This document shows, piece after piece, positions 50,101 to 58,957 of a stretch of DNA of 64,000 bases. Below the pieces are notes generated by a model that did not search any database, was not told the DNA's origin, and saw nothing but the letters and a program-made list of their open reading frames with translations. The stretch's first letter is position 1. The number at the start of each line of letters is the position of its first letter. This DNA is from an uncultured Corynebacterium sp. (GTDB taxonomy: Bacteria > Actinomycetota > Actinomycetes > Mycobacteriales > Mycobacteriaceae): NCBI RefSeq assembly GCF_943914615.1, contig NZ_CALUCS010000005.1, forward strand, positions 52,401-116,400. Reading direction: 5' to 3'. A program made the translations under genes and the position numbers.

Positions 50101-51039
50101 ATGAGCAATCAGGAAGCAAAGTTCGTGGTCGTTGACGTTTTGGGTGAGGACGGGGCCAGTACGGGCGCTGGCACAGGCGCTGGCACAGAACCACAGGTAC
50201 GGGATACGACCGTGCCGATGATCTACGCGGACGACCTGGCTGCTGTGCGCGGAGACGGGGTGTTCGAGACTTTCATGCTGCGCGGTGGCAACGTGCGTAA
50301 CCGCGAGCGCCACGCCACCCGCTTCCTCAATAGCTCATCGATGCTGGACCTGCCAGAACCGGACCTGGAGCGGTGGTACCGCGCAACTGACATTGCCGTG
50401 GCCAACTTCGAGGAAAAGAACGGCCCGGGGCAGGAGGCCGCGCTGCGCTGGGTCTACTCGCGCGGGCGGGAATCTACGGGCCAACCGACGGGCTGGGTCA
50501 CGGTAGCGCCGGTCAGCGAGCACGTGCTGCACGACCGGGAGCACGGCGTGCGGGTAATGACGGCCGAGCGGGGTTTCCGCATCGACCTTTCGGAACGCTC
50601 CCCGTGGGCGTTGATCGGCGCGAAGACACTGTCCTATGCAGCCAACATGGCCGCTCTACGCAGTGCGAAGGCGCGCGGGGTGGACGACGTGATCTTCCTG
50701 TCCGACGAGGGGCTCGTACTGGAGGGGCCGACCTCGACCGTAGTTGCCGCGGAGGTGGACCCGACGACGGGGGAGAAGAAGCTCGTCACCCCGCCGACTC
50801 ACGTGGGAATTCTGAAGGGGACCTCGCAGGCTGCGCTTTTTAAGCTTGCCGAGCAGCGCGGATGGGGTACCGAGGAACGGGTGCTGCAGGTCGAGGACCT
50901 CACAGCCGCCGCCGGCGTGTGGTTGGTCTCCTCCGTACGCGTGCAGGCACGGGTAACAGAGCTGGACGGCACCCAGCTGCCCCGCCCGGAAGTCGCTGAC
51001 GAGGTGGAAAAGATGGCCTGGGAGGCTGTGACCGGCTAG
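50101..51039 (+). CDS. Aminodeoxychorismate lyase-like PLP enzyme (class IV aminotransferase)
   Basis: 312-residue fold-type IV PLP enzyme. The catalytic Lys is in LIGAKTLSYAANMAALRSAK, and the cofactor Glu in DEGLVLEGPTSTVV, followed by LKGTSQAALF. It resembles PabC, which makes 4-aminobenzoate for folate, but branched-chain or D-amino-acid aminotransferases share the fold. Its divergent partner is the folate-binding YgfZ-like gene, which fits PabC. In M. tuberculosis Rv0812 holds this place. ATG at 50101 is preferred over one three codons upstream. Confidence 0.8.
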   Translation: MSNQEAKFVVVDVLGEDGASTGAGTGAGTEPQVRDTTVPMIYADDLAAVRGDGVFETFMLRGGNVRNRERHATRFLNSSSMLDLPEPDLERWYRATDIAVANFEEKNGPGQEAALRWVYSRGRESTGQPTGWVTVAPVSEHVLHDREHGVRVMTAERGFRIDLSERSPWALIGAKTLSYAANMAALRSAKARGVDDVIFLSDEGLVLEGPTSTVVAAEVDPTTGEKKLVTPPTHVGILKGTSQAALFKLAEQRGWGTEERVLQVEDLTAAAGVWLVSSVRVQARVTELDGTQLPRPEVADEVEKMAWEAVTG

Positions 51040-51677
51040 CCGACCACGCGGGAAAGCTGTGCGGACTGCCAGGGAACCATCTCTCCGTCAATGAGGCGCT
51101 CGTCGACCCAGCCGAGGTCGTTGTTCGGCATCAGGCCGTAGAGGCGCTTGCCCGGCCCGAGGTTCGTCGGGCCGGTGGCCGTCGCCATCGTCGAGGCGCT
51201 TTCCAGCTGCCAGGCGCGCTCGTTCAGTGGGCTGCCGTACAGGATTTCCACCATGCCGTCGGAGTGGGTGAGGATCATCTCGATCTCATCGTCATCGTTG
51301 ATGCGCAGGAAGCCGGATTCGCGGCGCCCGGGGGTCTCGGTCGGCTGCCCGTCGTCATCCATGCGCCAGGTGCGGGAATCGTAGCTGATGCGGTTCTCAC
51401 CGTCGTGGGCAAAAACGACCTGTTGACCGAAGGTGAACTCCTCCTCGCCGGGAGGTGCCGCCTGGCCTTGGCCGCGCCATACACCGATCAGCGGCAGCAG
51501 TGCCAACAGTCCGTCGTGCAGGTTCGGCCCCTTACGCAGGTTGGCTGTGTCATCGGGGATGGGCATGTCGCCGAATTCCGGCAGGTTCTTGTCACTGGTG
51601 GACTTGGACTGCTCGGCGGCCAGGTTAACCGCTTCGTTAGCGTCTACCTTGAACTTCTTCTTTTCTTCTTCAGCCAT
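51036..51677 (-). CDS. Nitrobindin-like (FABP-like) beta-barrel protein
   Basis: 213-residue protein of the nitrobindin/Rv0813c family: LHDGLLALLPLIGVWRGQGQA carries the GxWxGxG motif, followed by strands (FTFGQQVVFAHDGENRISYDSRTW, SGFLRINDDDEIEMILTHSDGMVEILYG). Heme-binding nitrobindins have a His near the C-terminus; here the end is MVPWQSAQLSRVVG, with no His, so heme binding is doubtful. A charged N-terminal extension of about 50 residues precedes the barrel. ATG at 51677. The end overlaps the lyase gene by 4 bp, tail to tail. Confidence 0.8.
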   Translation of the reverse strand: MAEEEKKKFKVDANEAVNLAAEQSKSTSDKNLPEFGDMPIPDDTANLRKGPNLHDGLLALLPLIGVWRGQGQAAPPGEEEFTFGQQVVFAHDGENRISYDSRTWRMDDDGQPTETPGRRESGFLRINDDDEIEMILTHSDGMVEILYGSPLNERAWQLESASTMATATGPTNLGPGKRLYGLMPNNDLGWVDERLIDGEMVPWQSAQLSRVVG

Positions 51678-51687
51678 GCCCTTAAGA

Positions 51688-52506
51688 CTATAGGCTGGGG
51701 AGTTCTTCTTCACTCAAGGGGCGGGATCGCGGAGCCAAATCGGACAAGCTGATTTTTGTGTACACCTGCGAGGTTTCGACGAAAACTGAGCCGCCGGAGA
51801 CGAAGATCCGCTCCGGGTCGCCCCGCATGGGTAGCTCTTTGCCCGGGATGCTCAAACTAAAGGCGTCATTAACCCGCTTTTTGATGTCTGTATCGAGTAC
51901 GGTTTCGTCGGTGACGTTTTTGGCCTTGATGCCTAGACCGTCGGGGGCGGAGAGGATCCTGGTTGGGGTGATCACCATGGTGCCTTCGACGATGCGCAGC
52001 TTAACCTCGACCTTCGCGGGTTTGGCGAAGCCCTTCGGTTTGCCTTCGAAGATGGCCTCGGTCTCCCAGCCGCCGCGGGGCGAGATGTCGTCGAGATTCT
52101 GAATTTGCAGCGCCTCGATATCCATGCGGTTACCTAACAGCACGCCGTCCAGTTGCAGGCGAGTAAAGACCTTGCGCGCTGGGGCGTTTTCAATGGTGCC
52201 GTTGAAAACATCGTCTGCGGAGACCGTAATGTACTGCGCCGAGGTTTGCACGCTCATCAGGCCGAAGCCAGGCACGTCGACGTCGTTGGCGACGACGGTG
52301 ACGGCCTGAAGTTCGTGGCTGAGTGCGGCGCCGGTATAGGGGAAGCCCGCCACCTGTACCTTTGGTGGGTTGGCCAGGTTCGAGTCGGCATATAGCGCCT
52401 CGGAGATCTTGTGCTCGGCGCGGGCGGCGATCACACTATCGACGATCAGCGCTACGAGCAGCACCAGCACGAGGGTGAGCGCGCCGCGGATTGCGATTTT
52501 CTTCAC
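51688..52506 (-). CDS. DUF2993 (LmeA-like) envelope protein
   Basis: 272-residue exported protein: N-terminal basic start and uncleaved anchor or signal (KKIAIRGALTLVLVLLVALIVDSVIAARAE), then the DUF2993 domain (KVQVAGFPYTGAALSHELQAV, ITVSADDVFNGTI, LDGVLLGNRMDIEALQI). M. tuberculosis LmeA, in the same neighbourhood (Rv0817c), binds phospholipid and takes part in lipomannan elongation; that role is inferred. The start is GTG at 52506. It ends 10 bp before the nitrobindin gene start and may share its transcript. Confidence 0.8.
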   Translation of the reverse strand: MKKIAIRGALTLVLVLLVALIVDSVIAARAEHKISEALYADSNLANPPKVQVAGFPYTGAALSHELQAVTVVANDVDVPGFGLMSVQTSAQYITVSADDVFNGTIENAPARKVFTRLQLDGVLLGNRMDIEALQIQNLDDISPRGGWETEAIFEGKPKGFAKPAKVEVKLRIVEGTMVITPTRILSAPDGLGIKAKNVTDETVLDTDIKKRVNDAFSLSIPGKELPMRGDPERIFVSGGSVFVETSQVYTKISLSDLAPRSRPLSEEELPSL

Positions 52507-52671
52507 CTGGCCGGGCCCCCTTCTCGAGTTTCTTTGTTGTTCCCTACAGGTTACTAGGTGCCCCTGTTCCTTCTTTATGACGCCACGCCTCCGCCGCAGC
52601 AATCCCAGTGAAGCATTAATAAACCCTCGAAATCGACCCCAAATATGCCGAAAGTGAGGAACAATTGGGGC

Positions 52672-53709
52672 ATGGCTATTACCTACGACACATTTGAAGA
52701 CCTGTGGGAGCACTCTGAGGTGTTGGAGGGGGTTCACGAGGTGCTGGGCGAAGTCGCTGAGGCAGATGGGGTGCCTGCGATCAGCGAGGCTTTTCTGCGC
52801 GGCATCGACGAGAATCGCGGCCACAAGCACGTAGTGGCAAGAAACAACGAACGCGTGGTTGGTGTGCTGGCGATCGACCCGGACCGCGTGATCGAGCTGG
52901 CTGTAGCCCCGGATGTTCGTCACAGCGGGGTGGGGGTCGCCCTGTTCGAGGCTTTGCGCGACCAGCTGGGTGTGAGTGGCGCGATTGACGTCTGGGCGCA
53001 CGGAGATTCCGCCGGAGCCCAACGCTTTGTGGAGTCGCTGGATGCCCGCCGAACTCGTGAACTGCTGAAGATGTCGCTGGACTGTGCCCCGGCTACGAAG
53101 GCGGCCAAGGCCATCGAGGCGGGCGGTGCAGAAGCCGAGAAACGCTGCGAGGAGCAAGAAATTGAGGTCCTGACTTACACCGAATCCGTTGCTCGCTTCG
53201 ACGCGGATTCCGTGGACGCCGAGTGGGTGCGCGTCAATAATGAGGCCTTTGCGTGGCACCCCGAGCAAGGTGGCTGGGACGTAGATCACTTGCGCTCTGC
53301 TCGCGACACTAATTGGTTCGATCCGGATGCGGTTATCTTGCTGTGGGTGCGGGATGAGAAGTCTGCTGCCGAGCGGGTGGGTATTCCCTGTGCTGCCGAT
53401 GGCGGCGAGGGAAACGACGATATTTTCCGGCTGGTGGGCTTCCACTGGACGAAGATCCCGCTGGAAGAGAAGGAAAAAGATGCCGGCGAGCGGGCGGGTG
53501 AGGTGTACGTCGTCTGCCTCGCTGACGATGCTCGTGGTAGGGGACTGGGACAGGCGATCACGCAGCTGGGAATGAAGTTGCTGCTGGACAACGGTTGCGG
53601 TCGCATTGAGCTGTATGTGGAGGGGGACAACGCGCCCGCGGTTTCTACGTACAAGCGGCTTGGCTTCGAGGTGGTGCACACCGATGTGGTTTACCGTGGG
53701 TGTCTCTAA
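52672..53709 (+). CDS. mshD: Mycothiol synthase
   Basis: 345-residue double-GNAT enzyme adding the acetyl group to Cys-GlcN-Ins, last step of mycothiol synthesis. The N-terminal GNAT-like domain has IELAVAPDVRHSGVGVALFE; the C-terminal active domain has RVNNEAFAWHPEQGGWD and YVVCLADDARGRGLGQAITQLG with LYVEGDNAPAVSTYKRLGFE. ATG at 52672; AACAAT 6 bp upstream may be a -10 box. It places the organism among actinobacteria that use mycothiol. mshD upstream of the pst operon is the usual corynebacterial order. Confidence 0.93.
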   Translation: MAITYDTFEDLWEHSEVLEGVHEVLGEVAEADGVPAISEAFLRGIDENRGHKHVVARNNERVVGVLAIDPDRVIELAVAPDVRHSGVGVALFEALRDQLGVSGAIDVWAHGDSAGAQRFVESLDARRTRELLKMSLDCAPATKAAKAIEAGGAEAEKRCEEQEIEVLTYTESVARFDADSVDAEWVRVNNEAFAWHPEQGGWDVDHLRSARDTNWFDPDAVILLWVRDEKSAAERVGIPCAADGGEGNDDIFRLVGFHWTKIPLEEKEKDAGERAGEVYVVCLADDARGRGLGQAITQLGMKLLLDNGCGRIELYVEGDNAPAVSTYKRLGFEVVHTDVVYRGCL

Positions 53710-54092
53710 GTAGTGGGGGTTACGGAGCGAGGAGCCTTAAGCGTTCATTGGTAGATGCTGAGAAACGTTTATGCTCACTTGCTGCGTATCGCTAAGGGTG
53801 AAGTGGGTTCAGTAACGCCGTAGGTTAACTGCGGGTTAAATGAAGCCACTTTCTGTCACATGGGGGTAGCGTTTAGGTGTGGTGCTGGGGGTGCTTTGCC
53901 ATTGCTTTCTGAACCGAGAAAGTCGACTGTGCTGCATGAATACTGTTGTTCACCTGCTGTTCACTTACAGCACTCTTTAAATCCATAAGCGCCGATTAAC
54001 TTTCTTGGTGACGCAAGAGCGGCTCCTACAACTGCGGGCTTCTCCTGTAAGACACTTTTCTGTACTTCTGACAATTTTCGGAGGAAAACCTC
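53710..54092 (+). promoter_or_regulatory. Regulatory region of pstS
   Basis: 383 bp without a convincing gene. Direct repeats TTCACCTG-CTG-TTCACTTA (53949-53967) match the PhoR/PhoP-box layout, and TTAAAT or CATAAG (53977-53989) could be the -10 box. A further single TCACTTG is at 53775 and TCACATG near 53857. The 5' leader would be about 100 nt, ending in the strong ribosome site GGAGG. Confidence 0.6.
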
Positions 54093-55190
54093 GTGAAGTT
54101 CACCATGAAGCGCACCAGCGCTGTAGCTGCAACTCTGTTTGCTGGTTCCCTGATCCTGACCGGCTGCTCCAACGCTGACAACAACGAAGGTGGCAGCGGC
54201 GAAGGTTCCCGCGAGATGGAAGAGGCCACCGGCGAACTGCGTGGCGAAGGCGCTTCCTCTCAGGACAACGCTATCCAGAACATCTTCGGCCCGGCTTTCT
54301 CCAGCACCGGCGCTACCCTGGCTTACAACGCTTCTGGTTCCGGTGACGGCCAGAAGAAGTTCATCGCTGGCCAGGCTGATTTCGCTGGTTCCGACTCCCC
54401 GCTGAAGGACGACCAGATTGCGGACGCCAAGAAGCGCTGCGACGGCAACGACGCATGGCACCTGCCGATGGTCATCGGCCCGGTTGCAATCGCTTACCAC
54501 CTGGAGGGTGTGGACGAGCTGAACCTGTCCACCAAGACCGTTGCCAAGATCTTCAAGGGTGAGATCAAGAAGTGGGACGACGAGGCCATCAAGGCTGAGA
54601 ACGAGGGCGTGGACCTGCCGTCCGACCCGATCGAGGTTGTATACCGCTCCGACGAGTCCGGTACCTCCGACAACTTCCAGAAGTTCCTGTCTGCTTCCAC
54701 TGGCGAGTGGGACTCTGAGGGCAAGAGCTTCCCGACCAAGGTCGGCACCGGTGCTCCGAAGTCCAAGGGTGTCGCTGACCAGGTTGCAGCTACCAACGGT
54801 GCAATCACCTACGTTGAGTCCGGCTTCGCTGAGGAGCTCGACGAAGTCAACATCGCCAAGATCGACTTCGGTTCCGGCCCGGTTGAGCTGAACAAGGAAA
54901 ACGTAAACAAGGCTCTGGGCGAGGTTGAGTTCTCCGGTGAGGGCAACGACCTGGTCGTGGACGCTGAAAAGCTGTACGCCATGAACGGCGAGGATGAGTA
55001 CCCGCTGGTTCTGACCACCTACGAGATCGTCTGCTCCGCTGGCTACGACGACAACACCTCGAAGTTGGTTAAGAACTTCCTGAACACCATCCTGGACAAC
55101 CAGAACGATGATCTGGCTGACCAGGGTTACATCCCGGTGGACGGCGAGTTCAAGACCAAGCTGGAAGAAGCTGTCGACGCTCTGAAGTAG
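54093..55190 (+). CDS. pstS: Phosphate-binding lipoprotein PstS
   Basis: 365-residue lipoprotein that captures phosphate for PstCAB. The signal peptide ends in lipobox LTGC. The mature part begins with an acidic Gly/Ser/Asn linker, and phosphate-ligand motifs are GEGASSQ, AYNASGSGDGQKKF, ADFAGSDSPLKD and YRSDESGTSDNFQKFL. The start is GTG at 54093 after GGAGG. Codon use is strongly biased towards preferred codons (AAG, CTG, TCC, GCT), suggesting high expression. A stable hairpin separates it from pstC. Confidence 0.95.
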   Translation: MKFTMKRTSAVAATLFAGSLILTGCSNADNNEGGSGEGSREMEEATGELRGEGASSQDNAIQNIFGPAFSSTGATLAYNASGSGDGQKKFIAGQADFAGSDSPLKDDQIADAKKRCDGNDAWHLPMVIGPVAIAYHLEGVDELNLSTKTVAKIFKGEIKKWDDEAIKAENEGVDLPSDPIEVVYRSDESGTSDNFQKFLSASTGEWDSEGKSFPTKVGTGAPKSKGVADQVAATNGAITYVESGFAEELDEVNIAKIDFGSGPVELNKENVNKALGEVEFSGEGNDLVVDAEKLYAMNGEDEYPLVLTTYEIVCSAGYDDNTSKLVKNFLNTILDNQNDDLADQGYIPVDGEFKTKLEEAVDALK

Positions 55191-55215
55191 GATTCACAGC
55201 CGCTCAGGCAAAGAA

Positions 55216-55248
55216 GTAACCCCCGCTCGTCCTTCGATCGGGGGTTAC
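55216..55248 (+). other. Stable hairpin between pstS and pstC
   Basis: GTAACCCCCG (55216-55225) pairs perfectly with CGGGGGTTAC (55239-55248), with TCG/CGA inside. It lies 26 bp after the pstS stop without a T-run. Such an element could partly terminate or protect the 3' end of pstS mRNA, giving more binding protein than permease. Confidence 0.6.
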
Positions 55249-55331
55249 GGTCTGAATATGGCAACTACAGTGACGCGAAACACTTTTCAAATTTATTCTG
55301 GTATTGAATAACGACCTTTTAAGGATCCCTC

Positions 55332-56393
55332 ATGGCAAACGCCAATAAGGTTGAGGTCGCCAAGTCCGCAAAGGCAGAGGGCGACTCCCCTCAGCCGAAG
55401 CAGGATCACCAGTTGGCACAGAATAGCCAACGCTCCGGCGGTGGCAGCGTTAAGCGCCCTGGCGATGTTGTTTTCGAAACGCTGGCAAAGACCTCCTCAA
55501 TCCTGATCACCGTGATCATCGGTCTGATCGGCTTGTTCCTGATCATGCAGGCAGTCCCCGCACTGAACCGCCTGCGCGATGGCATCTTCAGCTTCTTCAC
55601 CTACGGTGAGCGCTGGAACACCGACTACACCAACAACGACGGCGGATGGATGCAGTTCGGTATCCCGAACCTGTTCTTCACCACCGTCCTGGTTTCGATC
55701 GTCGCCCTCCTGCTGGCAATGCCGGTTGCACTGGGCATCGCGATCTTCCTGTCCAACTACTGCCCGAAGCGTTTCATCAAGCCCCTGGGCTTCATGATCG
55801 ACCTGCTGGCCGCAGTGCCCTCCATCGTGTTCGGTATTTGGGGCGCTTACGTCCTCGGCCCGGCGCTGGGTGACTTCTTCGAGTGGCTGTCCGGCTGGGC
55901 CGGCGGTTTCTTCCTGTTCAACCACCAGCAGGGTAGCTCCCCGCCGTTCTCCACCTCTCGAAACATCTTCACCGGTGGCATCGTCCTGGCAATCATGATC
56001 CTGCCGGTCATCGCCGCCACCACCCGTGAAGTCTTCGTGCAAACCCCGAAGGGGCACGTCGAGGCCGCACTGGCCCTGGGTGCAACCCGCTGGGAAGTTG
56101 TCCGCATGACCGTGCTGCCCTTCGGCCTGTCCGGCTACATCTCCGGTGCAATGCTGGGCCTGGGCCGTGCGCTGGGTGAGACCATGGCACTGTACATGGT
56201 CATCGCAAGTGCGCCGGACTTCCGCGGCTCCCTGATGGACGGTGGTACGACCTTCGCAACCGCCATCGCCGCGGCCGCGCCGGAGTTCAACGACGAGTTG
56301 AAGGCGGGTGCCTACATCTCCGCCGGCCTCGTCCTGTTCCTGTTGACCTTCCTGGTTAACGCTGCCGCCCGCGCCGTTGTGGCGAAGAAGTAG
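55332..56393 (+). CDS. pstC: Phosphate ABC transporter permease PstC
   Basis: 353-residue permease. A polar N-terminus of about 45 residues precedes six membrane segments (ILITVIIGLIGLFLIMQAV first). The ABC-interaction EAA loop is EAALALGATRWEVVRMTVLPFGLSGYISGAMLGLGRALGET. It pairs with PstA. The ATG follows AAGGATCC. pstA starts 12 bp after the stop. Confidence 0.93.
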   Translation: MANANKVEVAKSAKAEGDSPQPKQDHQLAQNSQRSGGGSVKRPGDVVFETLAKTSSILITVIIGLIGLFLIMQAVPALNRLRDGIFSFFTYGERWNTDYTNNDGGWMQFGIPNLFFTTVLVSIVALLLAMPVALGIAIFLSNYCPKRFIKPLGFMIDLLAAVPSIVFGIWGAYVLGPALGDFFEWLSGWAGGFFLFNHQQGSSPPFSTSRNIFTGGIVLAIMILPVIAATTREVFVQTPKGHVEAALALGATRWEVVRMTVLPFGLSGYISGAMLGLGRALGETMALYMVIASAPDFRGSLMDGGTTFATAIAAAAPEFNDELKAGAYISAGLVLFLLTFLVNAAARAVVAKK

Positions 56394-56405
56394 GAGAAGA
56401 GAACA

Positions 56406-57326
56406 ATGACTGATGCAGCAACTGTAGAAAACAAGAAGTCCTCTTCGTCCTCCGAGCTGTTTACCCAGATCTCTGGCAGGCGTAAGGCGGTCGACAAGTT
56501 CGCCACCGTCATCATCTATTTCGCCATGGCTCTGGCTCTGGTTCCACTGTTGTGGGTCTTGATCAAGGTCGTCGGCGAAGGTCTGCCCGCCATTCTTAAC
56601 CCCGACTGGTGGATGTACGACATGGTTGGCCAGCCGCGTAACAAGGCCGGTGGTGGTGCAGTTCACGCCATCATCGGTACCTTGATGCAGGTTCTGGTTA
56701 CCTCCGCACTCTCCATCCCGATCGGCGTGTTTACCGCTATCTACCTGGTGGAGTACTCCCGTGGCGGATTCCTCGGCAGGATCACGACCTTCATGGTCGA
56801 CATTCTGACCGGCGTTCCCTCCATCGTTGCCGCCCTGTTCGTTTACGCGATGTGGATCACCATGTTCGGCTTTGAGCGCTCCGGCTTCGCAGTGTCACTG
56901 GCGCTGGTGCTACTGATGGTTCCGATCATCGTGCGTAACGCGGAAGAGATGCTGCGCGTGGTTCCGATGGATCTGCGTGAGGCCTCGTACGCACTGGGCG
57001 TGCCGAAGTGGAAGACCATCGTGAAGATCGTCCTCCCGACCGCTCTGTCCGGCATCGTCACCGGCATCATGCTGGCCGTCGCCCGCGTGATGGGCGAGTC
57101 CGCGCCAGTGCTGATCCTGGTTGGCTCCACCACCAAGATCAACTGGAACCCGTTCGAAGGTGGTCAGCAGTCCCTGCCGCTGTACATGGTTGACCTGTAT
57201 GGCGCAGGCAGTAACGAGTTCGTGCTGGAGCGCCTGTGGGGCTCCGCACTGACTCTGGTGCTGCTCGTGGCGATCCTGATGATTGGCGCCCGCCTGATCT
57301 CGAAGCGCTACTCGGTGAAGGTCTAA
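56406..57326 (+). CDS. pstA: Phosphate ABC transporter permease PstA
   Basis: 306-residue permease with six membrane segments (VIIYFAMALALVPLLWVLI first). The family blocks are GVFTAIYLVEYSRGG, VDILTGVPSIVAALFVYA, and the EAA loop MLRVVPMDLREASYALGVPKWKTIVKIVLPTALSGIVTGIMLAVARVMGESAP. The ribosome site GGAGAAGAG precedes the ATG. A 72-bp gap separates it from pstB, with its own AGGAG ribosome site. Confidence 0.93.
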   Translation: MTDAATVENKKSSSSSELFTQISGRRKAVDKFATVIIYFAMALALVPLLWVLIKVVGEGLPAILNPDWWMYDMVGQPRNKAGGGAVHAIIGTLMQVLVTSALSIPIGVFTAIYLVEYSRGGFLGRITTFMVDILTGVPSIVAALFVYAMWITMFGFERSGFAVSLALVLLMVPIIVRNAEEMLRVVPMDLREASYALGVPKWKTIVKIVLPTALSGIVTGIMLAVARVMGESAPVLILVGSTTKINWNPFEGGQQSLPLYMVDLYGAGSNEFVLERLWGSALTLVLLVAILMIGARLISKRYSVKV

Positions 57327-57398
57327 GGCTGAACCTATCGCCTTAGGCCCCACTGGGACCGAAAACTCAAATAAAGCCTTTCCTAGGAGAACAACACA

Positions 57399-58175
57399 AT
57401 GGCTAAGCGCCTAGACCTCAACGACGTCAACATCTACTACGGCGATTTCCACGCCGTACAGGACGTCAACCTGCACATCCCGCCGAAGGCAGTGACCGCC
57501 TTCATCGGCCCGTCCGGCTGCGGTAAGTCCACCGTGCTGCGCACCCTGAACCGTATGCACGAGGTTATCCCCGGCGCCTACGTCGATGGCGAGATCCTGC
57601 TCGACGGTGAGGACATTTACGGCCCGAAGATCGACCCGGTGGCTGTCCGCAACACCATCGGTATGGTCTTCCAGAAGGCAAACCCGTTCCCGACGATGTC
57701 CATCGAAGAGAACGTTGTGGCTGGCCTGAAGCTGTCCGGCGAGAAGAACAAGAAGAAGCTCCGCGAGGTTGCAGAGCGCGCACTGCGTGGCTCCAACCTG
57801 TGGGACGAAGTTAAGGATCGTCTGGACAAGCCGGGTGGCGGCCTTTCCGGTGGTCAGCAGCAGCGCCTCTGCATCGCCCGCGCCATCGCGGTCGAGCCGG
57901 AAGTTCTGCTGATGGACGAGCCCTGCTCCGCACTGGACCCGATCTCCACCCTGGCCGTGGAGGACCTGATCCACGAGCTGAAGGAAGAGTTCACCATTGT
58001 CATCGTGACGCACAACATGCAGCAGGCAGCCCGTGTGTCCGACCAGACCGCCTTCTACTCCCTGGAAGCAACCGGCAAGCCCGGCCAGCTGGTCGAGGTT
58101 GGCCCGACCAAGCAGATCTTCGAAAACCCGACGAAGAAGGAGACCGAGGACTACATCTCAGGTCGCTTCGGATAA
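57399..58175 (+). CDS. pstB: Phosphate ABC transporter ATPase PstB
   Basis: 258-residue ATPase: Walker A GPSGCGKST (37-45), Q-loop GMVFQKANPFPTMS, signature LSGGQQQRLCIARA, Walker B LLMDEPCSALDP and switch His in VTHNMQQAARVSDQ. It ends with the typical NPTKKETEDYISGRFG. It is the last gene of pstSCAB before a terminator. In relatives PhoU and the PhoRS pair sense the state of this transporter; both are in the window. Confidence 0.96.
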   Translation: MAKRLDLNDVNIYYGDFHAVQDVNLHIPPKAVTAFIGPSGCGKSTVLRTLNRMHEVIPGAYVDGEILLDGEDIYGPKIDPVAVRNTIGMVFQKANPFPTMSIEENVVAGLKLSGEKNKKKLREVAERALRGSNLWDEVKDRLDKPGGGLSGGQQQRLCIARAIAVEPEVLLMDEPCSALDPISTLAVEDLIHELKEEFTIVIVTHNMQQAARVSDQTAFYSLEATGKPGQLVEVGPTKQIFENPTKKETEDYISGRFG

Positions 58176-58256
58176 AACTCCTACCTGCCCGTCAAGCAGG
58201 TACAGGATCTTAGAAAAAGTGTCTTCGGCATGCTCCAGCTGAGCTTGCCACCCACT

Positions 58257-58291
58257 AGCGGGGTTCCGGTTAGCGCCGGAACCCCGCTTTT
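58257..58291 (+). terminator. Rho-independent terminator after pstB
   Basis: AGCGGGGTTCCGG (58257-58269) pairs with CCGGAACCCCGCT (58276-58288), followed by TTTT. It lies about 80 bp after pstB and about 80 bp before the gluconate kinase start. Confidence 0.85.
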
Positions 58292-58373
58292 GGCGTCAAT
58301 AATAAAAATAATGGGCATACTGGAGGCAGTAACGGGTATCCCAGAGAACCACCGCAGAGAAGAAAGGAGCCAC

Positions 58374-58925
58374 ATGTCTAGCCAAGAGACTCCGGCAACC
58401 CTCCACGTCGTCGTGATGGGGGTAAGCGGCAGCGGCAAGACCACCCTAGCGCGCGCCCTGGCCGGAAAGACCGGCTGGCAGCTGCAGGAAGCCGACGACC
58501 TGCACCCCGAAGGGGCACTGGAGATCCTGCAGGACGGCAAGCTCCCGCCGGAGGCTGGGCGCCGTAAGTGGCTAGGGATCGTGCGCGATTGGATTGCAGA
58601 CGAGGCCGCTCAAGGCAATAACACCGTCACTGCCTGCACCGCGCTGCGTATCGACCACCGCGAGATCCTGAACGACGCGGGCGAGAACGCGACCGTGTTT
58701 TACGTGCACCTGTACGGCACCGAGGATGTGCTCGCGGAGCGCATGAAGAACCGTGTGGGAGAAGCGGACATGCCACGCGAGCTGCTGACCGCGCAACTGG
58801 AGGATCTGCAGCGCCTCACGCCGGGGGAGAAGGGTATCCAGCTGGACGTTAGCCGCACCCCGGAGCAGCTGCTCGACGATGCGCTGAACGCCGCAATGTT
58901 CGCGAAGAAGGCGTACGCGCGCTAA
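58374..58925 (+). CDS. gntK: Gluconate kinase
   Basis: 183-residue carbohydrate kinase phosphorylating gluconate for the pentose phosphate pathway. The P-loop is GVSGSGKTT (16-24); the substrate-site DDLHPEGALEILQDGKLP is the gluconokinase form of DxxHPxxNxxKMxxGxPL, with Ala-Leu-Glu in place of Asn-x-x-Lys-Met. ATG at 58374 has AAAGGAG upstream; the longer frame upstream overlaps the pst terminator. It is convergent with phoU. Confidence 0.85.
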   Translation: MSSQETPATLHVVVMGVSGSGKTTLARALAGKTGWQLQEADDLHPEGALEILQDGKLPPEAGRRKWLGIVRDWIADEAAQGNNTVTACTALRIDHREILNDAGENATVFYVHLYGTEDVLAERMKNRVGEADMPRELLTAQLEDLQRLTPGEKGIQLDVSRTPEQLLDDALNAAMFAKKAYAR

Positions 58926-58957
58926 ATCCCCTTGGAGCGACTGGTTAGTGATCCTGG

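Noticed and set aside
53961..54500. Minus-strand frame covering the pstS promoter and start
   Set aside because: It overlaps the pstS coding sequence, and its part in the promoter region carries no start signals or motif.
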